Assembly: GCA_036346395.1 (NCBI GenBank) | Contig: CM070594.1 | Span: 19,687,385 to 19,751,384, forward strand | Reading direction: 5' to 3' | Source of the DNA: Hsuehochloa calcarea | Lineage: Eukaryota > Streptophyta > Magnoliopsida > Poales > Poaceae | Length of the DNA stretch: 64,000 nt | Shown: positions 32,936 to 46,079 of the stretch, piece after piece | How positions within the stretch are numbered: position 1 is the first letter of the stretch | Layout of the letters: each line of letters opens with the position of its first letter | The notes under the pieces: model-generated | The model's database searches: none | The model's input: only the letters and a program-made list of their open reading frames with translations | What the model was told of the DNA's origin: nothing | Program-made: the position numbers and the translations under genes

Positions 32936-33262
32936 GAACAAGTCGAACATCGATCGCCCGTGGTCGGCTCGATCGCTTGCTTGGCCCGACCGCCACCACA
33001 AGGCCGGTCCGACCGCCAGGGACTTAGCCAATTTTCAACCCCAAAATCCAAAACCCATCGGAAACTTTAAACCAATAGAACTTTTGCTTGGGAACTCCAA
33101 AATTATGAGACCAAGTGTATTAGGATCCCTCACTTGTCTACAACACCTATTTTTGGCCCACTTTATTCGACCATTTTAGTCACGGCCGGTCGACCACGAC
33201 ATGGCCGGCCCGACCGATTTGGGACCGGCCGGACCGCCATGCTATGGCTTGGTCGGACCGCC
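32936..33262. repeat. GGTCCGACCG-type palindrome cluster, upstream side of B promoter
   Basis: Units such as CCGGTCCGACCGCC, GCCGGCCCGACCG and GGTCGGACCGCC recur. In element sense they lie roughly 660-990 bp upstream of the TATA box. The right LTR equivalent is at about 42050-42372. Confidence 0.75.
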
Positions 33263-33384
33263 TCGCCCGTAATGCCCGAACAGATCTCAAACTTTGTCGA
33301 AAACCCGTGAAACGACAAACCGTTAACGCCATTGCCAATTGTCACATCATCCTAAGATCCGAGCATATCCCCATGATATCCACA

Positions 33385-35136
33385 ATCTCCCCTTGATGAA
33401 CACATTGGCAATAATCCGTAAAATGTAATTTGAAGGTTTGAAAAGTAAAATACTTCGCTGCACAAAGGCACAACTTGGTCCATAAGCAAGAGAAAGCAAT
33501 GGAAATGACCAAGTCGGCATCGTAATAGCATAGACAAGTGAGATAAGGCAAAAGAAAGCATAAAACTTTGATTTTAAAAGTCAAAAATCTCACTTAAGGT
33601 CCATATGAAAGAACAATTGTTCAATTGACCTTTGATCATTGTGAGGTGTAATAAATGCAATTCAAGTTCGTAAGAGTCAATAAGGCAATAAGAATGCAAT
33701 TCAAAAACTCCCCTCACTATGATCCTCAAATTTCAAAAATTTCAAATTCTCCAACTTTCTCCCTTTGTATAAACTTCCCAACATTGAAAATATCTTCTCC
33801 CCTTTGACAATGGAGTCATCAAGGAATCACGCCTTCCTCTCATCCAGAGATAGCAATTTGCGAATGAAGAAAGAAGCAAAAGAAGAAGTATGCATGAAAT
33901 GCAATGGAGTGGCTTCATTTTTGTATTTTTCAATTTTGATTACAAGAAGCTTTGAAGATTACCCAAAAGAGCAAGTCAAGATTTCTAATATTGCACAAAC
34001 AACATATCAAGCCCGATAGTGCTAGCAAGATCATGGTAAGACATATATAACAAAGCTAAGCATAAAGGCTCAAAAGTAAAGCAATGGATTTGATCAATTT
34101 AAGCAAAGCTTCAAATTCAAAGAAGTTCATCAACAGGATCCTAAAATGAAATTGGCCATGTCAAAATGTCAAAGTAAGATCAAAAATCTAACAAAGACCA
34201 CATTAAGAGTCAATCAGTCCTGTATTGAATCATTTTGCTCAAGATTTCTTAAAAGCCCATTTGTCAACAGCTTTCATATGCAATGAATATTGAAGTTGAC
34301 TAATGATCTAACTTAGTGACAAGATCCTGGACTAGGAGCCATCCACAAACTCATCCTAAGCTTCACTGAAGTTGATTAAAGGTATATCTTAGTAAAGAAG
34401 ATCCCGGACTAGGAGCCATCCACAAACTCTTTCTAAGCTTCTACCGGGCGACAAATCTTGAGGTTCATGTCATTTCGACAAGCAATCCCCATGAGATCGT
34501 CCGGATCATCAAACTATCTCCAAGTTCATGTCATTTGACAAGGCCTCGTAAGAATAGTTTGGCACATTTTAAGCATAAGACAATCTTGATTTTTCATTTT
34601 TTTCAAGAGCGCTTTAGAATCTCAAGAACACAAAAGCTCAAGTAATGGTCAATTTTAGATTCAAGAGCTCACAAAGCAATTCGACAGGCCAATGTCACAA
34701 AAGGAGCACTAATTGCGCAACTCGCTAAAACATCCACAAATTGCAATTTTTAGTTCGAGTTGTTTTAAAGTTCTAGCTCATATAGCAAAGACTTAGCTAC
34801 ACATGTAAAAGCATGATAATTTTAGCAAGTCAAAGAACTAGACATGGCATTGAGCAAGAATTGAAATACTAAAGCTCCAAAGGGTAATAGGCAAAGCTTC
34901 ATCAATTTTAAAAGATAAGGTAAGATCTTATATTACAATGCATCTTTTTGAATTTTTCATACCACTTGTTGTATTTTTCATATGAATGCAATATGATACA
35001 ATGAGATGCAATAAAAGCCTAACAACCTAAAAAGTTCAAAAGATCAAAAAGTTTAGAAAAGAACAATAAGAGATCAAAAGAACAAGGTAAGATCGTAAAA
35101 GATCGAACTCCCCTCAAACCAACCCATAGGGATAAA
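33385..35136 (-). other. B polypurine tract and 3' non-coding region
   Basis: ATCTCCCCTTGATGA directly after the LTR gives the sense polypurine tract. The following 1.7 kb is A-rich and has no reading frame with a recognisable domain on either strand, and no envelope-like frame. Two near-identical blocks reading GGACTAGGAGCCATCCACAA occur near 34330 and 34410, a short tandem duplication. Confidence 0.7.
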
Positions 35137-36560
35137 TTACCCTAACTCACTTCTCAAGGTGGCAAACCTAGTTGGGTCTAAAGGTTTGGTGAGGATATCA
35201 CCAATTGAGCCTCTGACTCCACAAAATGCAAAGACAATATCACCCTTCTCGACATGGTCTCTAAGGAAGTGATAGCGAATGTCTATGTGCTTGGTCCTAG
35301 AGTGTTGCATGGTTCTTAGCAATGTTAATAGCGTATGTTATCACGTAAAAGAGGAACACTAGCAAAATTTAACCCAAAGTCCTTAAGAGTGGACACCATC
35401 CACAAAATCGACTACAAAGAATGCAGCAAAGCAGCCTACATATTCAACTTCAAAGAAGGATTGTGCAATGTAAGACCGCTTCCTAGAAGACCAAGAGACA
35501 AGAGACGTGCCTAAGAAATGACATGTACCGTAAGTGCTCTTCCTATCTAGCCTACAACCCGCAAAATCGTAATCGAAAACCCCGAATGGACAAATAAGAA
35601 GAGCAAGAATACCAAATGCCATATCGAGAGTAGAATGTAAATACCAAGATGCGCTTAACGGCTTGGCGATGTGAAGTCCTCGGTGACGCTCAAACTCTCG
35701 CAGAGGCGCATCGCGAAGTGGATGTCCGGCCTTGAGGCCGTCAGTACAGGAGGGAGCCGATCATGTCATGCGGTACTCGCGCTGATCCACGGCTTCCCTT
35801 CCTCATCTCGATCCAAAGCGCCGGTCGCCATGGGAGTGGCGATCGCTTTGCGCCACCCATATCAAAACGCTTGAGAAGATCCTTGGTGTACTTCGCTTGA
35901 TGGATGAAGATCCTTCCTTGCATTGCTTGATTTGCAGCCCGTAAAGTAGTTGAGCTCGCCCATCATACTCATCTCAAATTCCTCGACATGGTCTCGTAAA
36001 AACTGGAAACAAGAGCATGAGAGGAACCACCAAAGATAATATCATCAACGAAATCAACAAGCAGAAGTCATTGCCATGCCTAAGAATGAATAGAGTCTTA
36101 TCAACTTTTCCCATTTTAAAATCATTCTAAGCGTAAAGGTCTTAAGTCTATCATACTGTGCTCTAGGGGCTTGCTTAAGACCATACAAGGCTTTGGATAG
36201 CTTAAAGACACGATCGTGGTGCTTGGGATCCTCAAAGCCGGGGTTGCCTAACATACACTTCCTCCTCTATAAAACCATTCGTAAAAGCACTCTTAACATC
36301 CATTTGATGCAACCTAAAACCTTTAGATGCAAAGAATGCAAGCAAGATGCGAATGGCTTCTAATCTAGCAACAGAGCGAAGGTCTCATCAAAATCTAACC
36401 CCTCAACCTCGCTAAAACCCCGAGCTACCAACCTAGCCTTGTTTCTAACCACGTAACCATCCTCATTTTGTTTATTTTAAACACCCAACGGGTACCAATT
36501 ACATTATGACCACTAGGAGGTTCTACAAGGTTCCGCACTTTATTTCTTTCAAAGTTTTCT
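35137..36560 (-). pseudogene. B reverse transcriptase and RNase H
   Basis: Reverse transcriptase pieces are the VKSAFTNGFIEEE region near 36280 (with shifts), LYGLKQAPRAQYDRLKTF (36054-36200) and the catalytic VDFVDDIIFGG near 36030-36060, a tyrosine-to-phenylalanine form of the YVDD box next to an indel. RNase H shows RKSTYGTCHFLG, the frame HSRTKHIDIRYHFLRDHVEK and GDILTKPLDPTRF near 35140-35320. The gene is broken in at least six places. Its order relative to integrase is that of Ty1/copia. Confidence 0.85.
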
Positions 36561-36899
36561 AACTCCTCATGCATGGCATTGACCCAACTAGCATCGATAA
36601 AGCATGTGATATATCTTTGGGTTCAAAAGACGCTACAAATGCAGAGTGAGAGAAAAGACTTGGATCATGATACCGAGCGAGTGACTCGCCATGGAGACTA
36701 CCAATCATCCGATCCAAGGGTGCCGCTTCGGATGTGCAAAGGAGCGCTGGGAGATAGTATCTCCTCAACCTCCGCAGTATCGCGATGAAGAAGATGCAGG
36801 AGCCTCAATTGGAGGTGAAGTAGTCGAGTGTGTTCGAGCCGAATCGAGCATTAGCGACAAGTGGAGGAGCATCATCAATTTCATCCTCATCTTCCTCAA

Positions 36900-37990
36900 C
36901 AAATATGCTCTCACACCGTAAGTCACCAAACATCGGATCTAGTCAGCAGGCTAGTCTCATCAAAAGTGACATTGCATGTCTCCGGACAATGTTAGTTTCA
37001 ACATTAAAACCCGAAACCCCTCGAATGAGCAGATAACCTAGAAATAAACCATCACAAGTTCTTGATTCAAATTTATCTAGGTTCCTGCCTTGAGAATAAA
37101 ACACTTCGATCCAAAGACTCGAAAGTGCGAAACCGAGGGTTTTCTCGCCAAAACGGCTCATAAGAAGTCTTGCCCAAAGACGGTCTCGTAAAGACACGAT
37201 TTGAAATATGGCAAGTCAGAGCAATAGCTTCGCCCAAAACCTCCTCGGTGTGCTATACTCATCTAGCATCGCCCTAGCCATCGAGACTAAGGTCCTGTTC
37301 TTCCTTTCCACAACGCCATTTTGTTGAGGGACGTGGAGAAGAGAACTCGATGCTCAATACCGCGCCAAAGACAAAAGAGGCAAAGAGGCATTCTTGAACT
37401 CCGTGCCATTGTCATCGCGGATTGCTCTCAAGGCACCGTGAAGTTCGAAGCCAAACGAAGAACAAGATCATGATAATGATCAAAGACCTCATCCTTCAAG
37501 CAAGAAAGAACACCCAAGAATATCTCAAAAATCATCGACTATGACAAGAATGTACCAATTGCCACCGATCGATCGAACCCTAGCAGACCAACAAGATCCA
37601 TATGAAGCAACCGTCCCGTCCGTCTACCATGACCATAGTCAATGAAGGGTGTGAGGCGGCAACTTGCTTGCCATGCCTACAAGGAGCACATACAAGATCT
37701 TTGATACTTTGAGTTTAGGCAAGCCTCTCATGAGATCAAGGCCGCTAACTCGTGTCGATGATCAAAACCAATGTGCCCCAAACGTCGGTGCCAAAGCCGA
37801 TATCGTAAGAAGATGCAACTAAACATTTGAGAGATCCGCAAGAGATTCGTAAAAATCACTCCAAATATTCTACCAACTCTAGAAATTCCAAAATGAGCTC
37901 ACCAAAAGAATCAAGCACTCGACAAGCGTTCTTCTTAAATCTAGTCTCATAGCCATCATCAAGAAGTCAGAGACGTAAAGGAGATTGTAC
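36900..37990 (-). pseudogene. B integrase
   Basis: The pre-integrase finger with LGHIGFDHRHEL (near 37740-37790) and KVSNIKDLVCAPCRHGK-like residues before the core are visible in shifted frames. The core has NGTEFKN (near 37390-37420), the ERKNRTLV region near 37290-37320, and the C-terminal FGEKTLGFALSSLW frame at 36943-37197. No frame longer than 85 codons survives. Assignment rests on motif order and on alignment to A1. Confidence 0.75.
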
Positions 37991-38180
37991 CTTAGCTTGG
38001 ACACAAGAGCGACATCCTTGAGAATGAACCTCGCTGCTCACCCCGATTGATCCAGCCTCCTCGATCCGCCCTTGTGAATCATCTCCAAGGTGATGAAGTC
38101 ATCACCGTCGCCTCGCGTGAAGGAAGTGAACCATCTTGAGTCTCCTGGTCATGTGGCGTGAATAAATGAGTCAACGAGCC
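37990..38180 (-). pseudogene. B protease remnant
   Basis: A frame-shifted active-site region is recognisable around 38145-38180 (the sense text gives VDS followed shortly by HMTR), followed by a piece matching ITLEMIHKG-type residues near 38080 and the NDSFILKDVALV region near 38010. It is too short and broken to function. Confidence 0.6.
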
Positions 38181-38189
38181 ACGTGTTCT

Positions 38190-40475
38190 TCCTCCTTCCG
38201 CGACGATCCCGAAAATCAAGGCACAAAAGATCGATGTGTCTCAATATCAAGTTAGTTAAAATAGACTTGGGAACCCAAGATCGAGACACACGTCTCATGA
38301 GTAGTATGCAAAGCGTAATGAGTGTCCTTGATCCTAGTTGAAGTCCTATCATGAGCAATGGTTACAAACACATGAGATGCATTCTGCCTAGGAACATGAT
38401 GATGATAAGCATGTGCAAAGGTATCCTAGACCGTGTTTCTTCTTCTTTACATGACCATGTTTCACACAAGCTCTAGGTTGATGAAATAAAGTTCTAGCAT
38501 GATTAGCATTTTTCATCCTACGCCAACAAAACTCAACTAAATGTCCACTCTTCTCGCAATAGGTGCAGTGGTATTTTGTACCACTGGGAGAAGCACCTTT
38601 GACTCAAAAGAAGGTTGGACAAAACCCGCAGTTTGAAAGCAATTTTCGCAGTTGGGTTTTGAATTCAACTAAGCCATTTTCCAAGACCGAATGACCTTAG
38701 TCTTGGATTTGTTCTCAAGTAGTTGTATCCTAAGCCTTGCTTCTTAGAAGGAGTTCTAGACTTGTCAAGAATCATGTTTAATTGTTTTTCTCCACTAGAG
38801 AATTTTTGCAAGGTGTTCTCTAGATAAACATTATCTTTCCTAAGATCAACACATGATTGACAAATTTTAGGTTTATTAACCTTTGCAAGCCTCTCCTTAT
38901 AATTAGCAATTTCAAGCTTAAGAGCAGACATAAAGTACAATTAGCGTAATTAATACTGCCCTTAAGCTTGGCATATTTCTCTCTAGTCGCTTTTAAAATG
39001 TCTTTAATTTCACGCTCATGTTCTAAGCAGAGAGAGAGCAAGAGCGAGACTCTATCGTTCGTAAACATCCAACTTGCTAGACTCTAAGCATTTAAGACAT
39101 GGAGCAGATTTGACCTCAACTAGCTCGGCCTAGCATTTTCAAGTTGATGCAAAGCAAGATTAAGAGCAGTTGCGCTTAGATAGCTTTAGTGCAAAGCATG
39201 GCAAGATGAACATTCATCAACGCCTAGACTCTTAGCATTCACAAGTTCCAATGTCAAATTTTCAACTTGTGACTCTAGATCCTTGTTCTTAACCATGATG
39301 AACTTTAAAGCCTTATCCCGACTAAGCAATTGCTCATACATGTTCTCGCATCTAGCGTAAAGGACATCATAAGATAGAGATACCTCATCATCATCATCGA
39401 CGTCGACGAGTCACCATGAAGCACATGCCTGAAGTCCTTGGCCTTCCCTTTCTTGTCTTGAGGTGGCTCCTCCTCCTCCTTGTCCTCCTCGCTCCCAGAG
39501 TCCACATCGCTCAAGGATTGATCTCCAAAGCTGCAAGGACCCTGTGAGCGACCTTCATCACTTGGCAAGATCAAACCTTGATTTGTTCCTTGAGGCTTCT
39601 TCCAAGTCGGCTTTCCTCCTTATGGTTACCCTTACCCTTCACTTGGGGCGCTTAGCCCAATATGGTAAAGCTCACCACACTCGTAGCAAGTCACGGTGGC
39701 CACCTCTCTTTTGTTTCTCACATTGTTGTAAGCCCGTGTGACTTTCTTGACTATGAGGGCTAGCTCGGCTCAGAAGACTCTCAAAATCCTCTTCACGAAT
39801 TGTGGATAAACAGCAAGAGAAAACCCAAGAGGACTCGTAAAAACCATCGAAGCTCTTGAAAGAGGATCACCTACCAAAGCCATGTCATCCTTCTTAGGAA
39901 GACTACCTCTCTTGATCTCATGAGTCTTGAGCTTACTATAAAGCAGCTCCAAGGTGAGAGTAGAGAGATCGACGCTTCTCCTCTATGGCAAGAGCCTTCA
40001 TCTCCCACTCCTTGGTGTTGATTGCACCAAGAGGTGAGTGGCATTCTCGATTGAGAGTACTCAATGTCAACAACTTTCATCCGATTGACAACCTTGTTGA
40101 AGCGAGTAAAACGCCATCGATGCTCTCTCCAGACGATCTCGAATTTGTTGTACTCGCTTATAGACCGCCTAGCGACTTGTTTAATCTGGGACGATCCTCA
40201 TGGTAAGTTTCGAGGTGTGCCAAATTTCATGTGCGGTCGTAAGATTGCAAATCTGCCATACTCTTGTCTACCAAGCCCAAAGATATAGGAGATTCTTTGC
40301 CTTGTTGTTGTTAGCTGTGTATTGCCAAGCTTGTGTGGCAATCTCAGTAAACGAGCGAGCTCGAACAACCTCCCATATAGCTTGTCCTTCGCTCAAGGAA
40401 GACTCGCATGCGATTCTTCCAATAGGCATAGTCGAGCCCATTGAAGACATGCGGCTTTGTCGAGTACTTATCCAT
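38190..40475 (-). pseudogene. B Gag with CCHC knuckles and coiled coil
   Basis: The start codon is the ATG at 40475, reading MDKYSTKPHVFNGLDYAYW, a standard SIRE-branch Gag N-terminus. Around 40270-40360 FTEIATQAWQYTANNNKAKN belongs to the capsid-like domain. A first knuckle is degraded (CYECGELYHIG near 39680). A long acidic and coiled-coil region follows (SDVDSGSEEDKEEEEPPQDK at 39450-39530; helical frame at 38665-39068). A second knuckle CTYCEKSGHLVEFC lies near 38540-38580. The order matches A1. Frame breaks are frequent. Confidence 0.82.
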
Positions 40476-40511
40476 CGCCAGTTCAAAGGACCTGTTAAGA
40501 TCAAGATTGAA

Positions 40512-40529
40512 CTAACCGGCTCGATACCA
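40512..40529 (-). other. B primer binding site
   Basis: Sense strand TGGTATCGAGCCGGTTAG begins two bases inside the 5' LTR. Compared with the initiator tRNA-Met complement TGGTATCAGAGC it has the same CAGAG to CGAG change as A1 and A2. Confidence 0.85.
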
Positions 40530-40531
40530 CT

Positions 40532-42491
40532 TGTTGGACCGAAAAGGCGACTAGAGGGGGTGAATAGGAGCACGCCACTTTTTCAACCACGATTAGATTC
40601 AACACAAATTTCACTCCAATAGCTATAGAAGCTATGAAGATCGATATACCAAGACAATGGAAGACTAGGATTGAATCCAATCAAAACCCCAAGCAAAACA
40701 ACCAAAAACAACCAAACTTAATTTCCTAAGTGTGGGCGGTCGACCTCTATTCAAGGGCGGTCCGACCGGTCCTATGGGCGGTCCGACCTCAGAGGGGCGG
40801 TCCGACCTCCACCGATGAACAAAGGAAATCACCAAAAACCAAGTTGCAAATAGATGTAACTTTTGATCTACAACTCCAAACTTGATGAAACTTGGTACAC
40901 ACCTTCTCTAGGATGTCAGAACCTATTCCAATCGAAGATCATGAAGATCCATGGAAAAGTTATGACCTTTTTCAGTTTGAGAGATGGATGGTTCAAACCG
41001 AGTCAAAACGAAAACTAGATCCAAAAACTTGCTCGTGGGTGATTGATGATCAAGATGATCTTAGATGTGTTCCCACATGTCACAGCAAGCTAGATCATAT
41101 AAAGAAATCAACCAAAAACATGTGAATCAAAGAAAGACTCAAAATCACCAAATAGAGAGAAAGAAGGCAAATGAACTCATCTTGAGAGAACTCTTCTTTG
41201 GATTGATTTGATAATGTATTGATTACACCACTCATACGGACACGCATGGACACAAGATCAAAACATCTCTCTCTCTAGAACCCTAACCTCCACTAAACCT
41301 TCCCTAAGCACCTAAGCCAAAACTAGGGTTTCAAGCATGAAAGGGTTGAAGGGGTGCAGCCACCTCCCTCCTCTATTTATAGTGGAGACTTAAACCTTCT
41401 AGAAGAGTCACCCTAATGGGCTCCCGTTAAGGCCCAAAACAAACGGGTCACACACGCACGCCTCTCGAAGCGCCGTCTTCATCTCCTCTTGACCTACTCC
41501 GCTTCTCCACGCCATCTTGCGCCGCGAGTCGCCAAAGTCACCAAGGCGGTATTTGGTATAATTACCAAAATACCCTTCTCGATCTTTTGCAAAGACCGAG
41601 TCCCATCTTTGTGAAGCACCTCCCATGCTTCGCCACGTGTAGGTTGATCAACGGCTCTCAACATGTCGGCAAGTCTCTCCCATCCGCTCCCACCGTAACC
41701 ACCATGGCACTTGCACCACCCCGCGCCGCTTGATCCAACTGGCCGCGACCGAATCGCCTGCTCGGTCATCCTTGTCTATTCTGCACCACACTTGAGTTCA
41801 TTGACTCACCCGCATCGCCGATCGCTCGACCTCGCCTCCAAGCCTAGTCCCGATCATCCTCGCCGCTGACCGTCGCTGACCACCAAGCAACCCGCACAAC
41901 AATAAACAAGCAAATCAATCCGGAACAAGTTCTTCACAACTTGACCCACGTTAGTCAAAACATGCATCATGCAACACATATGCATCAAACCCATGACTTT
42001 GACCTAACAAAACATCATCGCCACGGTTGGCCGATGAACAAGTCGAATCCGTCGATCGCCTCGTGGCGGGCTCGATCACCAACTTTTGCCCGATCGCCAC
42101 CACAAGGCCGTCCGATCACCAGAGGGACTTAGCCAATTTTCAACCCCGAAAATCCAAACCTATCGGAAACTTTAAACCAATAGAACTTTTGCTTGGGAAC
42201 TCCAAAATTATGAGACCAAGTGTATTAGGATCCCTCACTTGTCTACAACACCTATTTTTGGCCCAAATTTATTCTCGACCATTTTGTCACGGCCGGTCCG
42301 ATCACGACATGGCCGGCCCGATCGATTTGGGACCTGGCCGGACCGCCATGCTATGGCCGGTCGGACCGCCGCCCGTAATGCCCGAACAGATCTGAAACTT
42401 TGTCGAAAACCCGTGAAACGACAAACCGTTAACGCCATTGCCAATTGTCACATCATCCTAAGATCTGGAGCATATCCCCATGATATCCACA
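40532..42491 (-). repeat. B 5' LTR (right)
   Basis: TGTTGGACCG start and ATATCCACA end, TATA box at 41373-41381 (- strand). It aligns end to end with the left LTR. Confidence 0.92.
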
Positions 42492-42496
42492 AGTTT

Positions 42497-44210
42497 AAAA
42501 TCAACCAAGGTCTAAACAAGAGTAGATAAGCTCACGACCAATTTGACAAAAGAGAAAGACTTGAGATGAGATGAAAGAGCAATATGAAAGAGCAATTTTC
42601 GCATAAAACTCAAGGCTTTTCTCCAGAAGGCTTTTTCTCTCCAAAATTCTCCCCCTTTGGCAATAAAATCATCAAGATGTAGAAAAGGGAGGAAAATGCT
42701 ATATGATGTTCATTTTAAGCAATAGGAGCCATGTAGATTATCCAAATGATTATTAGAGAATTACACCAAGCCATAACACAGAAGAATGCTATCAAGATCA
42801 TGACAATTGATGTATAGAATAGCTAAGACAGAAAGTCCATAATCTGATTAATGATTCAATTCTTTAGCAAGTCAAATAAACCAAGATTGAAGTCTAGCTA
42901 AAGATATCCGAGGATGATACAAGCCATGTCAAATAATCTAAGTTGAACCAAGAAGACTCATATCGAACAGTTTAGAGAGCTACCATTGAAGAAAGACTCA
43001 TTTTATCCGTAACTTGGTCTTTTAATGATAAGCAATTTTAGCACATTTTTCTTTTCTCAAGGCTTTTTATGGTTTTATCTCGAGAAGGCAAGCTCGACTA
43101 GGTGCCATCCACAACCGCCTCCCGAGCTTCAACCATTTTTCAAATTGTAACCATGTGCTAGATCCCAAGCCTTATGCGACCACCCAAGCAATGACTTAAG
43201 GAGGTGATCTTAGGTCATCCAAGGCTCCCCGAGTTCATGCCTAGTGCAATGGCAAGGGCCTCATGAGAAAGATTTGGTGAGATCAGTTTTTTCGCACAAA
43301 AGAGATCATTTTGCTTTTAAAATTTTTAGACCAAATGATTTAAAGATAAGTCAAGTTTCTTAACAAACCGACATAGCTTACTCAAAAGTTCAAAGGAGAT
43401 ACAAGACTCAACTCACCTACTTGACATGGCGAATATCATAAAAGGATAGCTTCAACCGACTAGCCTCAAGAGCTATCATGACAAGATTTCAATTCAAGTT
43501 TAGCATTTTTTAATAACCTTAGCATGGCAAAGACTAAACTACACATAAAAAGTCATGATAGATCTAGCAGTTTAGCATAAATCATGGCAAGATGTAAGAC
43601 AGTGACCACATATCATAAGGGATAATAAACAGGCTCCATTTGAATATAATGCAATGCAGATGAAATGCACGAAAAACCGATTCCCTTCATAATGAGATGC
43701 ATCTTTAATTCAGGTTGAGTTATGACAAATTTAAGAAATGGAATAACCAAGAAGAACTCCCTCTGAACCAAAAGAACAAAAAACGAGAATCTGATAAGAA
43801 AAACAGAAAAGGCAGTCCTTTAGAGCATAGAAAAGATATAGAGAAAACTATCGCTCAGATAGGTTCTTATCTACCCCATATGATTCTAGGACTATCACCG
43901 ATCAACTCATACACTAAGGAGCAAACATCGCCCCTGCTCTACCCAAGGGTGGCCCGACCCTGCTAGAACCTATAAGAAGTGAGTAAGCTCTACTTAGAGA
44001 AGGAAGAGACAAATAATAAGCAAAGATCCTAGAAGCACAAGACAAGAAATAGCAGTCAAAGCAATTGCAAGAGAACCACTCTAACCTATGCTGGAAGGAC
44101 TTCGACCCAAAATATTAAAAGAAATGTAACCAGAAAGGAGTAATAGAATAAATATAATATAATATAATACAGTAGTAGCACATAGCTCCCTCACAACAAA
44201 TCAGTAGGGA
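42497..44210 (-). other. A2 3' non-coding region, resumed after B
   Basis: Continues the A-family sequence from 31410 and matches A1 16795-18500, including the AT-rich run near 44150-44175. No sustained reading frame. Confidence 0.7.
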
Positions 44211-45660
44211 CAAACCACCCCAAGCTCTCCCAGCAGAGTCAAAACCGAGAACTATCCGAGGCTTAGTGAAGATATCACCAACTGGTGCTCACTCTCCACA
44301 AACCGAGCACAATGTCACCCTTCTCTACATGGTCTCAAGAAAGTGATATCGATATCAATATGCTTGGTCCGAGAATGTTGCACTGGGTTCTTGGCAATGC
44401 AAATCGCAGACGTGTTATCACAAAAGAGTGGAACACAGTCGATAGCTAACCCAAAGTCCTGCAGGGTCGAGACCATCCAAAGCACTTGGCTACAAAGAAT
44501 CGGTCGCAAAGAACGTGACTCGGCCTCTGCAGTGGATCGCGAACAACACCGGATTGCTTCCTTGACGACCGTGAGACAAGAGAGGTGCCAATGAATTGGC
44601 AAGTGCTGAAGTGCTCTTCCTATCTATCCTACAACCAAATAAATCGTGACGGAGAAGGCTCTAAGAGATAGACAAGAAGAGGAAGAGTACCGATACCATA
44701 GTCAATGGTAGCTCAAGGTACCGAAGATGCGCTTCACCGCCGACGGTGAGATACGCGAGGAGAAGCTCAAACCGAGCACAAAGACACACAGAGAAATGTA
44801 TGTCCGGTCTCGAGGTCGTGAGGTACAAGAGAGAGCCAATCATGCTCTGAACTCCTTTTGGTCAACAGTTCGCCGCCTTCATCCGGATCCGAGAGCACCA
44901 GAGATGCCATCGGAGTTGATACTGGCTTTCCATCATTCATGTCAAGCGCTCAGAGGTCTCGAGTGTATTTGCCATGATGAAGAAAAGTACCTCCCGAGTC
45001 TGCTTTGATTTGGAAGCCAAGGAAGAAGCTCAACTCGCCCATCATGCTCATCTCGAATTCAACTCATAACATCGTAAAACCGAGACACGAGTATGTGAGG
45101 AGCCGCCAAAGATGATGTCGCCCACATAGATCCGACGAGCAAAAATCGCTGCAAGACGGCGATGAACAAGGTCTTGTCAATTTTACCCATCTCAAAACCA
45201 TGACTCAGTGAGATAGGACTTAAGTCTTTCATACCAAGCTCGGGAGCTCGCTTGAGTCCATACAAAGCTTTGGAAAGCTTTAGACATGGTTAGGGTATTT
45301 GGGGTTCTCGAAACCAGAGGTCAGTCGACATAGACTTCTTCCTCAATAAGGCCATTGAGGAAGGCACTCTTGACATCCATCCGTAAAGCTTGAAACCTTT
45401 AGAAGTTGCAAAGGCAAGCGATTCTAATGGCTTCAAGTCTAGCTACAGGGCAAAGGTCTCTTCAAATCTAGACCCTCAACTTGAGAATACCCCGAGCTAC
45501 CAAATAGCCTTGTTTCAATGACTAACCCATCTTCACTTTGTTTGTTTTGAACACCCATTTGGTCCCAATGATATTGTGACCTTGAGGGGCTCAACAAGGA
45601 CCGACCTTGTTTCTTTCAAAGTTTTCCAACTCCTCATGCATAGCGCTTGTCCAAGACTCG
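44211..45660 (-). pseudogene. A2 reverse transcriptase and RNase H
   Basis: RNase H reads FCDNTSAICIAKNPVQHSRT then KHIDI before a frame loss (44315-44602). MIGSLLYLTTSRPDIHFSV is at 44661-44843. The reverse transcriptase C-terminal half has MYGLKRAPELGMKDL in place of the A1 text MYGLKQAPRAWYERL, and the YVDD region at 45110-45140 is shifted out of frame. The N-terminal half (45300-45600) survives only as short pieces matching the A1 region ARLVAQGYSQ to SAFLNG. More heavily broken than A1. Confidence 0.82.
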
Positions 45661-46079
45661 CGATAGAGCATGACAAACGCCTTTGGGCTCAAATGAGGCG
45701 ACGAAGGCGTAATGGAGACAGAAGAGAGACAAACCAACTTTAGAACGTGTGACACGCTCAAAGAGGTCTCCAATGATCCGCTCAAGGATGGTTCTTTTGA
45801 ATGTGTCTTGGAGGTCCAGGGTGAGATGAAGAAGTGGCATCTACCTCATTAGCGGATGAGATAGGAACAGAGCCACTAGCTTCGTAAGAAGCGAAGGTAA
45901 GGGCCGATCTCCTCGAGGTATGTGGAAGAAGGCACCTCAAGAGGAGGAGGAAGAACTGGATCGTAGACAACCTCATCTCCGCCTTCCTCTTCGTCCCACA
46001 AAGATGGACTCGCATCGCTCTAGAGAACTCGAGATATCGTGCCTAGTCCCTGACCGCCTCATCGAAGGTCACTTCACTG

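Larger units (their letters stand above)
31416..33384 (-). repeat. B 3' LTR (left)
   Basis: Begins TGTTGGACCGAAAAGG and ends GATATCCACA. TATA box at 32268-32276 (- strand). Repeated GGGCGGTCCGACC-type motifs at 31624-31702 and GGCCGG/CGGACCG-type motifs around 32936-33262. Confidence 0.92.
31416..42491 (-). mobile_element. Complete Maximus/SIRE-type Ty1/copia element B nested in A2
   Basis: LTRs at 31416-33384 and 40532-42491 (about 1.96 kb), polypurine tract, RNase H, reverse transcriptase, integrase, protease, gag and primer binding site in order on the - strand, and a perfect 5-bp duplication AGTTT. The LTR ends are TGTTGGACCG and ATATCCACA. It is related to, but distinct from, the A family. 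All genes have frame breaks, many at sites where CAG/CTG-type triplets are expected. Confidence 0.93.
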
